Shown piece after piece: positions 45,858 through 57,639 of a DNA stretch of 64,000 bases. Position 1 is the stretch's first letter. Each line of letters starts with the position of its first letter. The DNA is from Paramacrobiotus metropolitanus (Eukaryota; Tardigrada; Eutardigrada; Parachela; Macrobiotidae): contig NW_026570240.1 in NCBI RefSeq assembly GCF_019649055.1, positions 992,001 through 1,056,000 on the forward strand, read 5' to 3'. The notes under the pieces were generated by a model. That model had not been told where the DNA came from, made no database searches, and saw only the letters and a program-made list of their open reading frames with translations. The position numbers and the translations under genes are program-made.

Positions 45858-48441
45858 CAGAGGAACTGTTACCTTGACAGTTGTCAGCATACATTTTAAT
45901 TTCCACACCTACAAAAGGAAATTATTAATTACCTTTGCGGTCGTCCTCTTAAAAGACATACACTTTTTTTGCTTATACTGCGTCGAACAAATTTAACGAT
46001 ATTATTGTGAACAGTTTAATCGTATAAGTATTGTATAACCGTATAGTATTGTTCCCTGGGGTTTAATACCATTTAAAAGCCGTACAGTAAATCTATTTCC
46101 CTGGGGTTGGATACTACTAGTAAATCATTAAAAGCTAAGAGTAGTATTGTATTGTACACGCGACAAGATGGTTAATTATGAATTTGTATGCAGATTTGCA
46201 CTCGTTGCAGCTTTACAAGTATTTTTGGTAATTTGGCATTGAAGTAAGTTGAAGTTTGAAAAAACTTTGAGAGAAGGTGAAAGCTAAAACACCGGTTCGA
46301 AGGTAAAAGTGTTAGATTGTCGACGGACATCCATCTGTACAGTTGATTGTACTGCTAGATTCATTACAGTAATTATTACATATAATAATATATATTACCA
46401 TTCAAAAGGCAACAGCCATCACATAGTAAAAAGTGCAAAGACTACTCCACTGCAGCCACAATTAGAATTTAAACATAAAAAACATGAGAACTCTCCGGGG
46501 ATCAATAGTCAGTACATGCATTATATTTATATATACTATATAATTCATGACGTAGTTCACAGTAGTGCGGAAAAGTTGTTTACATCTTAGAACGTGGTTT
46601 GCGCAAATTGAAACCCATTTTAAAAACGGGTTTAAGATCCTCTAAAGCCTCTAAAATGTAAACGAGTTACATAATGTAAGAAAATAGGATTTCTGTAAAT
46701 ACTCAATACAGTATTTTAGCGCACTCACGACACTTTTGAATTACAAAGTAGTTTAAACTATGAAAAGTCATGTTTATGTTAATGTTTCGAAATTGGTTAA
46801 CAGCTGTGCAGGTTCTCGATAAACCGTATGGTTGGTTACTTTCCCAATAATGCTGAAGTTTCCGGTCATCTTGGATCGCAAGAATAAATTGCTGGTAATT
46901 AGCGGTGGTCATCGGAACCTTTAATGCCATTGTTATGACCAAGCATCGAGCGAGAAGTAAACTGAATCAGGGTGTACGCAGGAATGCTGTTAATTGATGC
47001 GCATAAGCACGTCAGGACAGCGGCATCACGGCGGTTATTATAATCTCCTTCTTAAGCGTGCCTGAATTCTAAATAGTCCTCAGATGACTTTCCCACGAAA
47101 ATCTAGCTGCTTAAACAAATATACGGTTACAATCGTGCGGCACTACCGCAGCTGACCCATGATAACACTTATTCTTATTGGTCGTGCGCTTTCTGTTTCA
47201 TGCATTCATGCTTGTACGGTGCATGAAGGATACGACAAGCGAAAGCGCTTTGTCATAATTTGTTCTACGATTTACAGTCTGGCATAAAAAAACTGAAAAC
47301 ACGTTGCGAGAAACAACATGATGCGCACGTAAGAAAAGGTTTTACTGTGGTTTGTTCAGCAAATCAAACACACAGCTGCCGCCTGACAACACCACCCGCG
47401 GCCGGAAGTCATCATTCTTTTCGTAATACGTAAGTATCCCCATCATTAATTACAATAAGCTTAAGCTACTCGTACCGGCACAAAAAATTTGAATTATCTA
47501 CAAAGTCAAAGCGGATGATCGAATACACTATACAGTATAAACGAATGCATACTTGTGTAATTTTTGGAAAACATTCGTGAAAACGAATTTTATTTGAAAA
47601 CCAGATACATTATACCAACCAAAAAGAACTCCGAAGCACTGATTTATAAGCTGCTTGAATTCAAAATGAGCAACTTGGCATCTAGTGCAGCCTATTGACA
47701 ATTACAACGCAGAACCGGTGAACAATTAAACTCCTTACCAAGCGTTTTCGCTTTGTTTAATTAGTCGTTGCATCGACACTAACAATAAGAAATCTGTACG
47801 ATATAGTTCCTGTCACTTCCTGGCAGCAAAAATTGTTCAAGCAGTCGTTTAAGCATTTCGTCGGCAACGGCAAGACAATAAATTATACGAATGCCGATCA
47901 TACATTCAAGCAAACATGTGTGATGATATTAAACATCTCGCAGCGGTTATCACTTGGCCACACTGCGCACTGTAAAGTGAGTCATGAGAACTATAAACTC
48001 CTTTCATCGTGTCGTTGTCTTTAAACCTCAGGCGGCATAACAGCACTATGCAGTTACAAAGAGAGCATAACGCAAAAGGTCGCAAATCCGTCAGTTTCTT
48101 GTTTGCTCAACCGACAGCGACTGATAAAATATGTATGTGCCTGACAAACAACCCTCAACGGACACCGTTAGATAAGGTCATCGCGTCAAGTGTGTTGTCA
48201 TTCAACGCTCGCTCGAATAACGCCTTTAGAGCTTTTTTATATCTCATTTCATGGCATATTTATTGTTCTCGCTTTACTAAAGAATATAGGCGCTTTTATG
48301 TCAGAGACAAGTCAAGAAGCTGTTCGCCATCTGTACAATCAGTGCTGGCGCCAAGCACGCGATAAAACACGCCATACTGGCTAACATAAAATGTATCCCC
48401 CGGCCAAAATGTCAAAAAACACACGCACACGTAAGACGTAA

Positions 48442-50875
48442 TCACCACGGTCGCCAGACGGGATCGGAAAGGTCATTTAGTTTACTACACAGCGCCGGTG
48501 GACTGAGCGGCGTGGTGGGCGTGCCCGGTGCACAGGAGGAAATGGTGCTCTGTGGACTGGTGGGAGAAATACTGTGAGAAGGGGAACTGCAGGAATTATG
48601 GTCGCTCAAGGGAACGGCAGTTAAAGGTGACACACAAGGCGGGAAAAAATGCTGGTGCGGCCGCAGCGACGACATGGAAAAGTCCCGTTGACTGATTAAC
48701 GCCGGTGGCACGGTGCCAGGAACACTGCGCAGGTTTATGCTGTCTTTAGGCAGCATCGGATGCGGTGAGGGCAAGTGGACAGTGGGAACAGGTGGGAAGT
48801 ACGCCGGCACGGTCAATCCGGGCTGGTACACGCTTGGAAAGGCAATCGGTGTCAAATAGTTATGCAGTCCATTTAGACACGAGCCGAGATGCGACAAAAT
48901 CCGCTGTCGGACGATTTTGTCAACGCCATCGATCGCGTTCAAGTAGCGTGAAATTTCACTGGCGCACTCACTGAATCCGGCTTTAAACTTGTTCAACACC
49001 GTGGGATCCGTGGCCACAGCCGCGGCCATTTGCTGGCGCTGAAGTGCTTGTAGGTGCTTCACGGTCATCTCCAATATGTCCGCTTTCTCAAGCTTTGAAT
49101 GTCGTGAGCACTGCAAATTCAATAAAAAAGCATTTATTATCATAACAAACTATGACCATGTTTTTGGGTTATTAGAGGGAAATCGCAAAGAAAATATGTT
49201 TGCTCTACAGGTGCGTCGAATTTATACAATCAGCTGCAGGTCTATGCCGCTGTGCTCACGACACATTTCTTTATGCAACCAGCGTTTTTGCGACTTGCAT
49301 GCATGTAATACATATTCTGGAATAATTCATTTCAACGACACAATTTTACAAAAAAGTGACAGTGCGTGTACCGGATCCATTCCTGGTATACACAATATGC
49401 CTGCGTACACGTGCAGTTTCGCCAGTATAAATTGTAATCCTCACATTAGTGCGAAACTTCTGCACTTGGGATTTCAGAAATACAGTGAAAATTCAAGTGA
49501 CCTTACATGTTATAGTATTATGCAGGCTACCTTGCAAAAGCAATCACTTAGCAAGCCTTTGTAACTTTACAAGACATGCCGAATTTTTTTATAAAACAAC
49601 CAAACGACATATTTATATAATCGCCATGTCTCTCTTAAATAAGTAATGTATCACCCTCTTGCTGCTTTTAACTCAGTGGCTATTGCCAATAAAGGTTTAT
49701 AACTTTATATGTTGTGTTTTTAACGTTATGCAACGGCGGGCAAAATTTCAGAAAAAAATTGCATAAAGATAATATATGCAGCCTTTAGAAGTCTACCGCT
49801 ATTTGTTCCCCATAAACAATAATTATCCTTTGACTCCAGTTATGTAAACTGTTGTATACCAACTGTTTCACAAAATTAATTTTCGGGTTAATTATAAATG
49901 GACGGGGTGCCCTTTAGTACAGTCGTTGCACGGAGCCTAAAAAAATCTGTCCCTGTCTTCATATCCTCTTCCATTATTTTTTAATGAAGCCTCAGTCGTA
50001 TTTCAGGATTAAACCATTCCAGTTCATATAGAATGAATACAACCACTACAAATGCCGGCTGCAGTTACAGAGCACAGCAGCGGTTTTTTGTTAAAGCAAC
50101 GAAACTAGCATTCACCGATTTACCATAAAAAAGAAACCGCTTTAATAATGAGATGTACAATGTGCTTAAAACGTAAAGTTTTACAGAAATTTTTCTTGGT
50201 ACTATTTTCAGCTGAAATCACTGTTCCAACGTCGGACGGTGCTGTATTAGTTCACTTACATCTTTTCTTGTCGCATCCAGAATAAGTGATTTCAGTTCTG
50301 ATAACGAATTATTTATCCTGGCTCGTCTGCGTTTCTCCATAATTGGCTTCGATGCCTGCTCAACAATAAATTGCACCAGATTAACGATTTCGTTTCAACA
50401 CACTGATATGTATTGATATGTAATGAACGTACTGTACATGTACCATTCGCAATGTGATAGATCTGATTCCTGTATCCACATGTATAATATTCTTCTACTT
50501 AGTCGTAAATATTATAATTACGAATAATACGATGAGCATATACAAGTTGTATTGTCGCCTGTAGTAGTTATTCTTCAGATAAATATACCGCCACGCCGTT
50601 AAAAGGTAAATTGTTGGGCACGAAACCCAGTTTTTAGCACATTTCGTTTTTTTTGTCGTGACTCGTGATCCTAGATAAGAAGTATGGGAGTCCCGTTGAT
50701 GAAATTAACAACTCAATAAGACAGTACTGTACTACATTTGAATAATAATATTGTAACAAAATATAATCAGTGCGATCCCAGTTATATAATTATCTTAACA
50801 TCGTTTTGTCTAAATTTTCCTTACCCTTCTGTGTTCGCTCATGCCGGAAGAAATGCAGCTGCGCTCTACGGGCAT
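48442..50875 (-). CDS. hairy: Hairy/HES1-type bHLH-Orange repressor with WRPW
   Basis: Minus-strand exons are 50875-50825, 50355-50260 and 49110-48442, giving 271 residues. Exon 1 encodes M-P-V-E then S-E-H-R-R, exon 2 [15 protein letters not shown], and exon 3 [16 protein letters not shown]. These match HES1/HES4 and insect Hairy almost residue for residue, including the proline of the basic region. The Orange domain ([12 protein letters not shown]) follows, then a Pro/Ser-rich region, and the protein ends in W-R-P-W. As a family member it should repress transcription through Groucho, often under Notch control. A perfect Su(H)-type site lies about 490 bases upstream (51367-51375). Exon 1 was found by hand and is short, but its S-E-H-R end matches the family. 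Confidence 0.95.
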
Positions 50876-51366
50876 TTTGTATACGATAAGCAACAATTTT
50901 CCTTCACCTTCCAAACTTTGGCGGGTAAAATAATCCGATCTTTTGTATACTGAATAGTGAATACCGAACTTTTTGCGCCTCCCGGAAGAAGAAATCCTCT
51001 GTCAACAGCAACAGGTACGATACTGGAATTATAATGTAAGCGGCAACAAAAATTCCAAAATTGTGTGTGAATGTGTCCTCAAATATCGATCACGAGCAAC
51101 AAGTGTCCGGTGTAAATCCTGTAATGTCCAGAGCCTCGCACGTGCTGTTCAATATTCCGTTAAATTTACAAAAGATTCCGCATTGCAAAACAGACCTGTA
51201 ATATTTGTTCGGTATATTTACAACGAAATTTGACCTGACAAAAGGAAGCTGAAGCATACCGCTACATAAATCTACAAGAATGAACAGCCAGTCGTTACGC
51301 TGCGCAGAGCTGTCATTAAGCAGCCAGTAAAAACGAGAAGGCGTTACTTGCGAGTCATGATACTTT

Positions 51367-51375
51367 CGTGGGAAC
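51367..51375 (+). promoter_or_regulatory. Su(H)/CSL-type binding site
   Basis: CGTGGGAAC fits the consensus YGTGRGAAM at every position. It lies about 490 bases upstream of the Hairy-type start codon, where Notch-responsive sites are expected. Confidence 0.45.
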
Positions 51376-53843
51376 CCTTCCAGCAGTTCACTCGAGTATA
51401 TCATTTATTTCTCAGACAGACACACTTGCCTGCTAGTACCATCAAATCTTTGCACTTTAGCTAGTGAAAATATGGTACGTTTGTTATTAATAACTGTAGC
51501 GGCAGACGACAGCAACGCATGTAGTACGAAACCGCTTTTGCGACGCCGTTGATGCGAATCCTGCGATGCGCATTCGTATTTCCTAGTGGATTTTAGTGGT
51601 TACCAGAGTATGCTTTCGGTTATTTTATATATAATTTCCGCCCTCAGACAAATCAATTTACACTTCGTTTAATTAATGCTGCACCGATTTTCGATACAGC
51701 AAAAGTATAAGAAACAAATGACCCCGAAAAAAGTTAAATGCTAAAAATTTAATTGCTTTGTTTAATTTCGGAATACTCTTATTACCAAACTTGTTAACTT
51801 ACAAACTTACAAATAAAGTACAGTAATAGATAGTTGTGTTACTCAGTTACAAATAATGTAAAAGATAGTTTTAGTTATAGTATGAATTATTAAAAGTCAT
51901 TAATGCTTACGAAATGCGTATTACTCAATACGTGTACATCATGATATATCACTGGTATGGCGATTGCGGTATAAGTAAGTACTGGCGTATTTTAAACGTC
52001 ACGGCAGCATCAAGTTATTGCGCTTTCAGCAGCAGGAACGATGATAATGAGATTTGAAACTGGTTTTGCTTTGTTGAAGCCCGTGTGAATGTTCGTTGAT
52101 GTACCATTTTCTTAAAGATTCCCACACCGATCGGATTCATTCTCGCCAGACCACATGGCAGACTATGGATCGGTGACTCCTGTTTACTTAAAGAAAATGC
52201 GCCATTCGGTATAATGACAAGACCATTAAACGCTGTTTTGTGATGTACGTCTTTGATCTGTCTTCCTACTGATAACACGGTAAAATAATGCAACAGATTC
52301 TGCATTGATTACCCATAAAAACTTGGGAAGAGATCAGGTGCAAATGGTACTACGATGCTGAAAAATATGCCTCGTTGTTCGCATACATGTACTTTGTTGT
52401 ATCGCACGCATACATAAACGCTTACAGATACGCATACAGAAACATTCCAGCCGCCGGTCACAATCAAACGCCTTCTGGCTAGAGTAATCATACTATACTC
52501 GTATTTGTAATTAAGCGGTTTACTCTTAACGAAATCTACGAAAGCCATCGCCAACTTTGCTAACGGCCTAATGCTAATTAACTTAAATTAGTTTTCGGTA
52601 GGAAGTGCAAGGCATTCCTTTATATCGGAGTAGAAGCGAAGCAATACTTTGTATTTAAACGTAATAAATTTGTGATAAAGTTAAGTAGTGCAGCAATTTG
52701 CCAGTCATGGTCGTATGTGTCAGCTGCAAAGAAAAGTTGCAACAATATAAACTACAGATATAAATACTATATACGTTTTACATATAAGTACAAGCATATG
52801 TTTTACATATATATTTTACACACTATATATATGACGTAAGTAAGGTATTATGCTTTTTGGCAGTCCAGTCGATCACCATAATTTATTATGAGTTCTGGCT
52901 TGCAAATTTGGTTTTTACTTACAGATTAATAGCAAATTATTGTAATCCAACTCGTATTCTAGCGTACATACCCATTACTGTAATATGACAAAACCTTACA
53001 GAACTTTTTCGGTTAAACCAGACTACAGTATCGGTTATATTAATTGATAACTTTATCGTTGTTGAGCACGTACTTCATTAGTTTCTGATACCATTTGAAC
53101 TTGAACTTTAATTGTTATGTACGATGTCAAAAATGGTGGAGTATTTGCTTCAAGAATAACACTGCTGCGGATGAATAATGCATGACCTGGAATTCATATA
53201 GAGGAACGTGCACAAACTATTACAGGTGGCCAAAACCTAATCAGAACAAAAGGAGGTCAGAACAATGTTTTTGATGTCAGGTGGCATTGGTTGCTTGTGC
53301 GGACCACTTCAGCAACAAAGCTGCGAAGAGTCTACAATCGGTGCAAGTGTCATAAATGGACTCTTCAGAAATATGGTTTAACCGAAACTCAAGTGGATTA
53401 ACAGGAGTCCGCACCGGGCTGCATTGCTGGGAGAAAAGCTCACAAGATGTTTCGAAGTCTGTCGGTTACCCATGGAATTCCTGAATTGCGCGTGTTCTTG
53501 CGCTTCTCATTGTTTAATCTCTCTTTTTATACAACGTGTACGTGCAATGGTCAGTTAAAACAAAGGACCACTTCAGAAAATCTGGCATTGGTAAACGCTA
53601 ATGGATACTCCCTAAAACGGCCGCATATAATCCGCGACCACTCAGGCTCTTTATTAACTTTTGTTTGTGTCGAAAAACTCTTCAAGTTATTGTAGTCTGT
53701 AGGGCGCGGGGACTGTATGGTATCGTCTGAAGCATTTGCTTCTACCATTTCAGCAAACGAAGCAAATAAAGAAATGCTACTAGTATAACCAAGCGTACAT
53801 GTACGTGGGCGTGCGTTTAAGCGCGTGTGAACGTAGTATGGAC

Positions 53844-54268
53844 TGACCACTGTCCAGTTGGAACTGTGTCACCCGCCAATTTGCAGGGCACAATGAACAG
53901 ATTAATCATTAATTACTGTATACCTGGAGATTCATTTGCATCCGTAATTTGAATAAAGTTTTTTGTGTGCTCTACATGAGCCTTTTTATATATTCTATTT
54001 TTGAGCAATAAAATGTGGACACACCACGGTAGATGCTAAAACCGAAAACGTTGGAACAGTTGGAACCGAAACCGTCGGAACAGTTGGAAGTGACCACTGT
54101 CCAGTTGGAATTGTGTCAGGCACAGTGAACAGATTAATCATTAATTACTGTATACCTGGAGATTCGTTTGCATTCGTAATTTGAATAAAGTTTTATTATA
54201 CAGTATATTCTATTAATTTTGAGCAATAAAATGTGGACACACCACGGTAGATCCTAAAACCGAAAACG
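53844..54268. repeat. Tandem duplication of about 180-207 bases
   Basis: Copy 1 (53844-54050) and copy 2 (54091-54268) both begin TGACCACTGTCCAGTTGGAA and end near AAAACCGAAAACG. They share long stretches such as the one around ATTACTGTATACCTGGAGAT and AATGTGGACACACCACGGTA. They differ by a few substitutions and two indels. A 40-base spacer holds smaller GGAACAGTTGGAA repeats. Each copy has two AATAAA words. Confidence 0.85.
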
Positions 54269-54963
54269 TGTCGAAACGACAGACCTCCGGTGAAACCTGT
54301 CTGTTTTGTTTAACTTATTAACAAACTTCAAGGAGTAAGCACGTTAACAGCGGTTCTCAATAAAAATGCACAGAAAAGAGGAAAACATACGAGTACAGAA
54401 AAAAGACAAGAGTAGTGTCCAAAGTTTGAGTTTATAATTTATAATGAAAGTTATTTATAATTTTAGTTGACACTTTACTTTGATTTTTGTTTGCCAGAGC
54501 ACACATTATCAGCACACACGCATGCCGTCGATTATAATCTTTTATTTAAAATTAGACATGTATTTTGCCGATGCACCTGCTCGTACCGGCTAGACCCAGT
54601 ATAAGTATGTAGCTTTAACAAGGTACCTCACCAGCTGTTTGACATATCATATGGTTTTAATTTTTTAAAATGAGAATGCTCTGATTAATTGACCTACAAA
54701 CAATATAAATTTCGCCACTGGCAGTTATAATTTTAATAATACTATATCTATAGATATTCGTACTGAAAGTATGGCGTGAGTGTTGTACGAATGGGCGTTA
54801 CAATATAACTACCGTACAGTCGGTACAGTCGCACAGATGCCAAATAATTGAAATAAACTGTTTGCGTGGTGCTTTTGTCCTTTTTATTTCATTTTGATTC
54901 CGACATTTGACATTTTAATGATCTGGAAGCACCTAGTTACTGGAGCGGATCTGGACAACAGAA

Positions 54964-56332
54964 ATGGCTCGTGCACCTTGGATGATTTTCCTCCTTGTTG
55001 TCGCTTGTTTAATTTCTCTGATTAATTTTTGGGTCAGTAACAAGGAATATATATTCGCCCAGCAGGACCTTGATTCTATTGCAATGAAATACAAAGGTAC
55101 TGGAATTTGTCTCCGGATTCGTGTTGATGTGGAAGATGCATAGAGCTTCCATGGCTAGTTTCCGCGTGTTTCTGTGAAATCGAAGCGTTGCTGTAGCGCA
55201 CTTTACCGTTGCAACACTAGAATTTAACGGCGCGTATTTAAAGGATCATGTTTTCGCTGTTTAGGCAAAGATATCCAAGATTCTTTCGAAGATGTAAGAC
55301 CTGCGGTTGTAACTTGTCACTTGGCTTTCGAAGTTTGCTGATCTGGAAAAATGGATTAGCCATTTCTTTCTAACCGTCTACTCATCTGTTCAAGCTGTAA
55401 GTCGTGAAACTACTGACTGCAACATTTCAGGTGGTTCGCGATCTGAAAATACGATACGGGTTCCACATCCTCGAAGCTTCTCCTACCGACTTCTTCCTGA
55501 TGAATGCCGGCGGTTGGATGGGTCAAGTGTGTGCGCTGCATGTATCGCTAACCGAGTATGTCCTGATATTCAGCACTGTGATGGAAACACAGGGTCATTC
55601 TGGTAAATTATACCTCCACATTGTGATCAGTTCTGCGACATCTTCTGCCGTGTAATTTGGCTGCCGTTGTGCGTGGAAATGGAAACCCGAAACTCCATCT
55701 GTTCATTTCTGTTAAACGCAGCTCGCTGCACGATCCAGTGTTTTGTCGTAGGCCGATATTGGTTGAACATCAGTGATTTCGTAATTAATGGATGGATGGA
55801 GCAATGGAAGGAAAAAACTTTTGAAGCGAAAAATTTTACAGCCGGTAAGGTTTCTAGTTGGTGCTATGGCCGACTCGAGTAGGTGCTTTTAACCAACGTG
55901 AATTTAATTTGTGAGTGTGTGACAACGCATAGTGTAGCTTTTATACTCACCTCATTATTAAAAAATAATACAAGCTGAAGCTGGCATTGCGATATGGCTA
56001 TGCGCGGCTTACACGTTTGCGAAAATGGAAATTAAAATAAGAATGATATTATTGGCTTCACTGTACCTGACTACCTGTACTCTGTAGGAACAACTGTTTA
56101 CCATCCATGGCTTACTAGCGCTGGGGTGAGATTTGGGGCGAATTCCTGGTTTTTGGAGTACGGGCGCGGTTTTGTGCCTTCTTCGATATTTTTTGCGTCG
56201 GCCGATGTGTTATTCTCTACGCACGATTTCGTTGCCTGGTGGGAAATGATATGCTCTTTTGGCCGGGGATTTGCAAGGGAAGGCTTCATAGCAGTGGAAG
56301 AATTTCTCAACCAGTATCGGGATTATTACTAG
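54964..56332 (+). CDS. SIGMAR1: Sigma-1 receptor (ERG2/EBP-like ER membrane protein)
   Basis: Exons are 54964-55096, 55265-55293, 55431-55602, 55752-55844 and 56088-56332, giving 223 residues, the same as human SIGMAR1. The protein is an ER ligand-binding chaperone related to fungal C8-C7 sterol isomerase. An N-terminal membrane helix (I-F-L-L-V-V-A-C-L-I) is followed by the family blocks N-A-G-G-W-M-G, L-H-V-S-L-T-E-Y-V-L, G-H-S-G-R-Y-W, and E-Y-G-R-G-F-V-P-S. The two acidic ligand-binding residues of the human protein (Asp126, Glu172) are kept here as Asp120 in I-S-D and Glu166 in L-E-Y-G-R-G. The C-terminal amphipathic helices are present. A likely polyadenylation signal AATAAA is at 56619-56624. 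Confidence 0.96.
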
Positions 56333-57166
56333 ATTATCTCGTAGTTCTGAAATCCTGTGATCCTGACATTACTTAATGCTGTTTCAAGTTTCAGCTGCTG
56401 ATTTTGCTGGGATTCGAAGCTGGTTGCACAGCGTGATGTGAGTCGCGATTTTCAAGAGCTGTAACAAGTTGCACACACCTTTTGGAAAACTGACAGTGTA
56501 CGTTTTATTTTTTTAGATTTTGTAACCATCAAAGTCCAGACATCAGTACTGTACCTTAATGCTATAAGCTGTCACGGTATTTCTGTACTTCCAGTCTTAC
56601 AAAAATGCGATGTTTGAAAATAAAATCAAATTTCACAATCACTGAACAAGCGTGCCCAAAATGTTATTCATTTCGTCAGAAACGAGTACGTGCTATTACT
56701 CACCACTTACGTACCTTCGCGTACCACTGCACTAACATTAATAACTTAAAATTAAAACAACATAAATAATAAATTAATACTCCGATTTACTGCTGCATAT
56801 AACTTTGCCGACTTTAATTAAACGCCCTGAAACATCTTGTGTCACATGACTTTCGGAAAGTTGGTAACACAGTCATTCTTACGAACAGACAAAAGCTGCC
56901 CAAAAACACAAAGGATAAAACATAAGTATGAGGTAACAACTAACACAGTAAAGAGAAATAATTGAAATAATGGAAATCAAAACTGCCAGTTAATTTATAA
57001 GTTAACTATGAGCATCACATTGCACGTCAACTTAGCACAAATTCAAAGCACCACGCATATCGTCATAATTTCTTACTGAGTTATACCGGAATGCCACAGC
57101 GATGATCAATATATTGCACTGCCGAAGAGAAGACTACGCTTGGAATACGGCAGAAACACATCAGAT
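56333..57166. other. Convergent spacer between sigma-1 receptor and V-ATPase G
   Basis: This holds the 3' UTRs of both genes, including AATAAA at 56619-56624 on the plus strand. Nothing else is supported. Confidence 0.55.
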
Positions 57167-57517
57167 CTATCCGCGATAATTTTGGTGCAGATGAGGTTCC
57201 ACATGGTACACCATATCCAGCAGAGCCTGGATGACTTGCTCGCGATTCTGGTCCACTCTCTGATTCATCGCGCTAATTCGTTTGGTCGTTTCCACATCAA
57301 TTTTGGCAGCAATATCATCACGGGATCCCAGATGCTGGCTTTCATACTCCTTGAATGCTCGTTCACGTTCTTCGCGATACTTTTCGATTTCAGCTTGTGC
57401 CTCTTCCTTGGCCTGCTTTAGACGACGTGCTTTGCGCTTTCGAGCTTCCGCAACCTTGTCTGCGGCCTTCTTCTCTGCCGCTAAAAGCTGCTGAATACCT
57501 TGCGTTTGAGTGGCCAT
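57167..57517 (-). CDS. ATP6V1G: V-type proton ATPase subunit G
   Basis: The coding region is one exon of 116 residues (human G1 118), starting at the ATG at 57517-57515. Subunit G is part of the peripheral stalk of the V1 sector and pairs with subunit E. The N-terminus [12 protein letters not shown] and the following [15 protein letters not shown] are hallmarks of the family; the whole protein is a charged helix. A frame continues upstream to 57610, but a 3' splice site sits just before the ATG (TTTTTGCAG, exon from 57526) and a matching donor lies near 57624. I therefore infer a 5' UTR intron and reject the longer frame. Confidence 0.96.
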   Translation of the reverse strand: MATQTQGIQQLLAAEKKAADKVAEARKRKARRLKQAKEEAQAEIEKYREERERAFKEYESQHLGSRDDIAAKIDVETTKRISAMNQRVDQNREQVIQALLDMVYHVEPHLHQNYRG

Positions 57518-57639
57518 TCTCCTAAACTGCAAAAATACGTCATGTGCATGATGTGCTTCAATCTTAAACACCCAAAACCTGGAACAATTCAAGTCAATCA
57601 TTATAGCCATATATATGACTTACCACGAACTCAGTTTCG

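Larger units (their letters stand above)
44650..48441. other. Gene-poor region between the hydrophilic-protein and second HES genes
   Basis: About 3.8 kb, AT-rich, with short open frames only. It contains two neat hairpins (45753-45772 and 45826-45857, listed separately) and the word TTCCCTGGGGTT twice (near 46050 and 46098). Nothing coding is supported. Confidence 0.5.
50876..54963. other. Gene-poor region upstream of the second HES gene and of the sigma-1 receptor gene
   Basis: About 4 kb, AT-rich, with no supported gene. It holds a Su(H)-type site, a low-complexity TATATA stretch near 52770-52830, and a tandem duplication at 53844-54268. The stretch 53220-53460 has scattered short frames on the plus strand but no recognisable transposase. 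Confidence 0.5.

Noticed and set aside
53220-53460. Possible transposase remnant
   Set aside because: Several short frames with basic residues were seen, but no DDE/DDD motif or terminal repeats could be found.
57518-57610. Upstream extension of the V-ATPase G frame
   Set aside because: A 3' splice site just before the conserved start and a donor near 57624 show that the extension is an intron of the 5' UTR.
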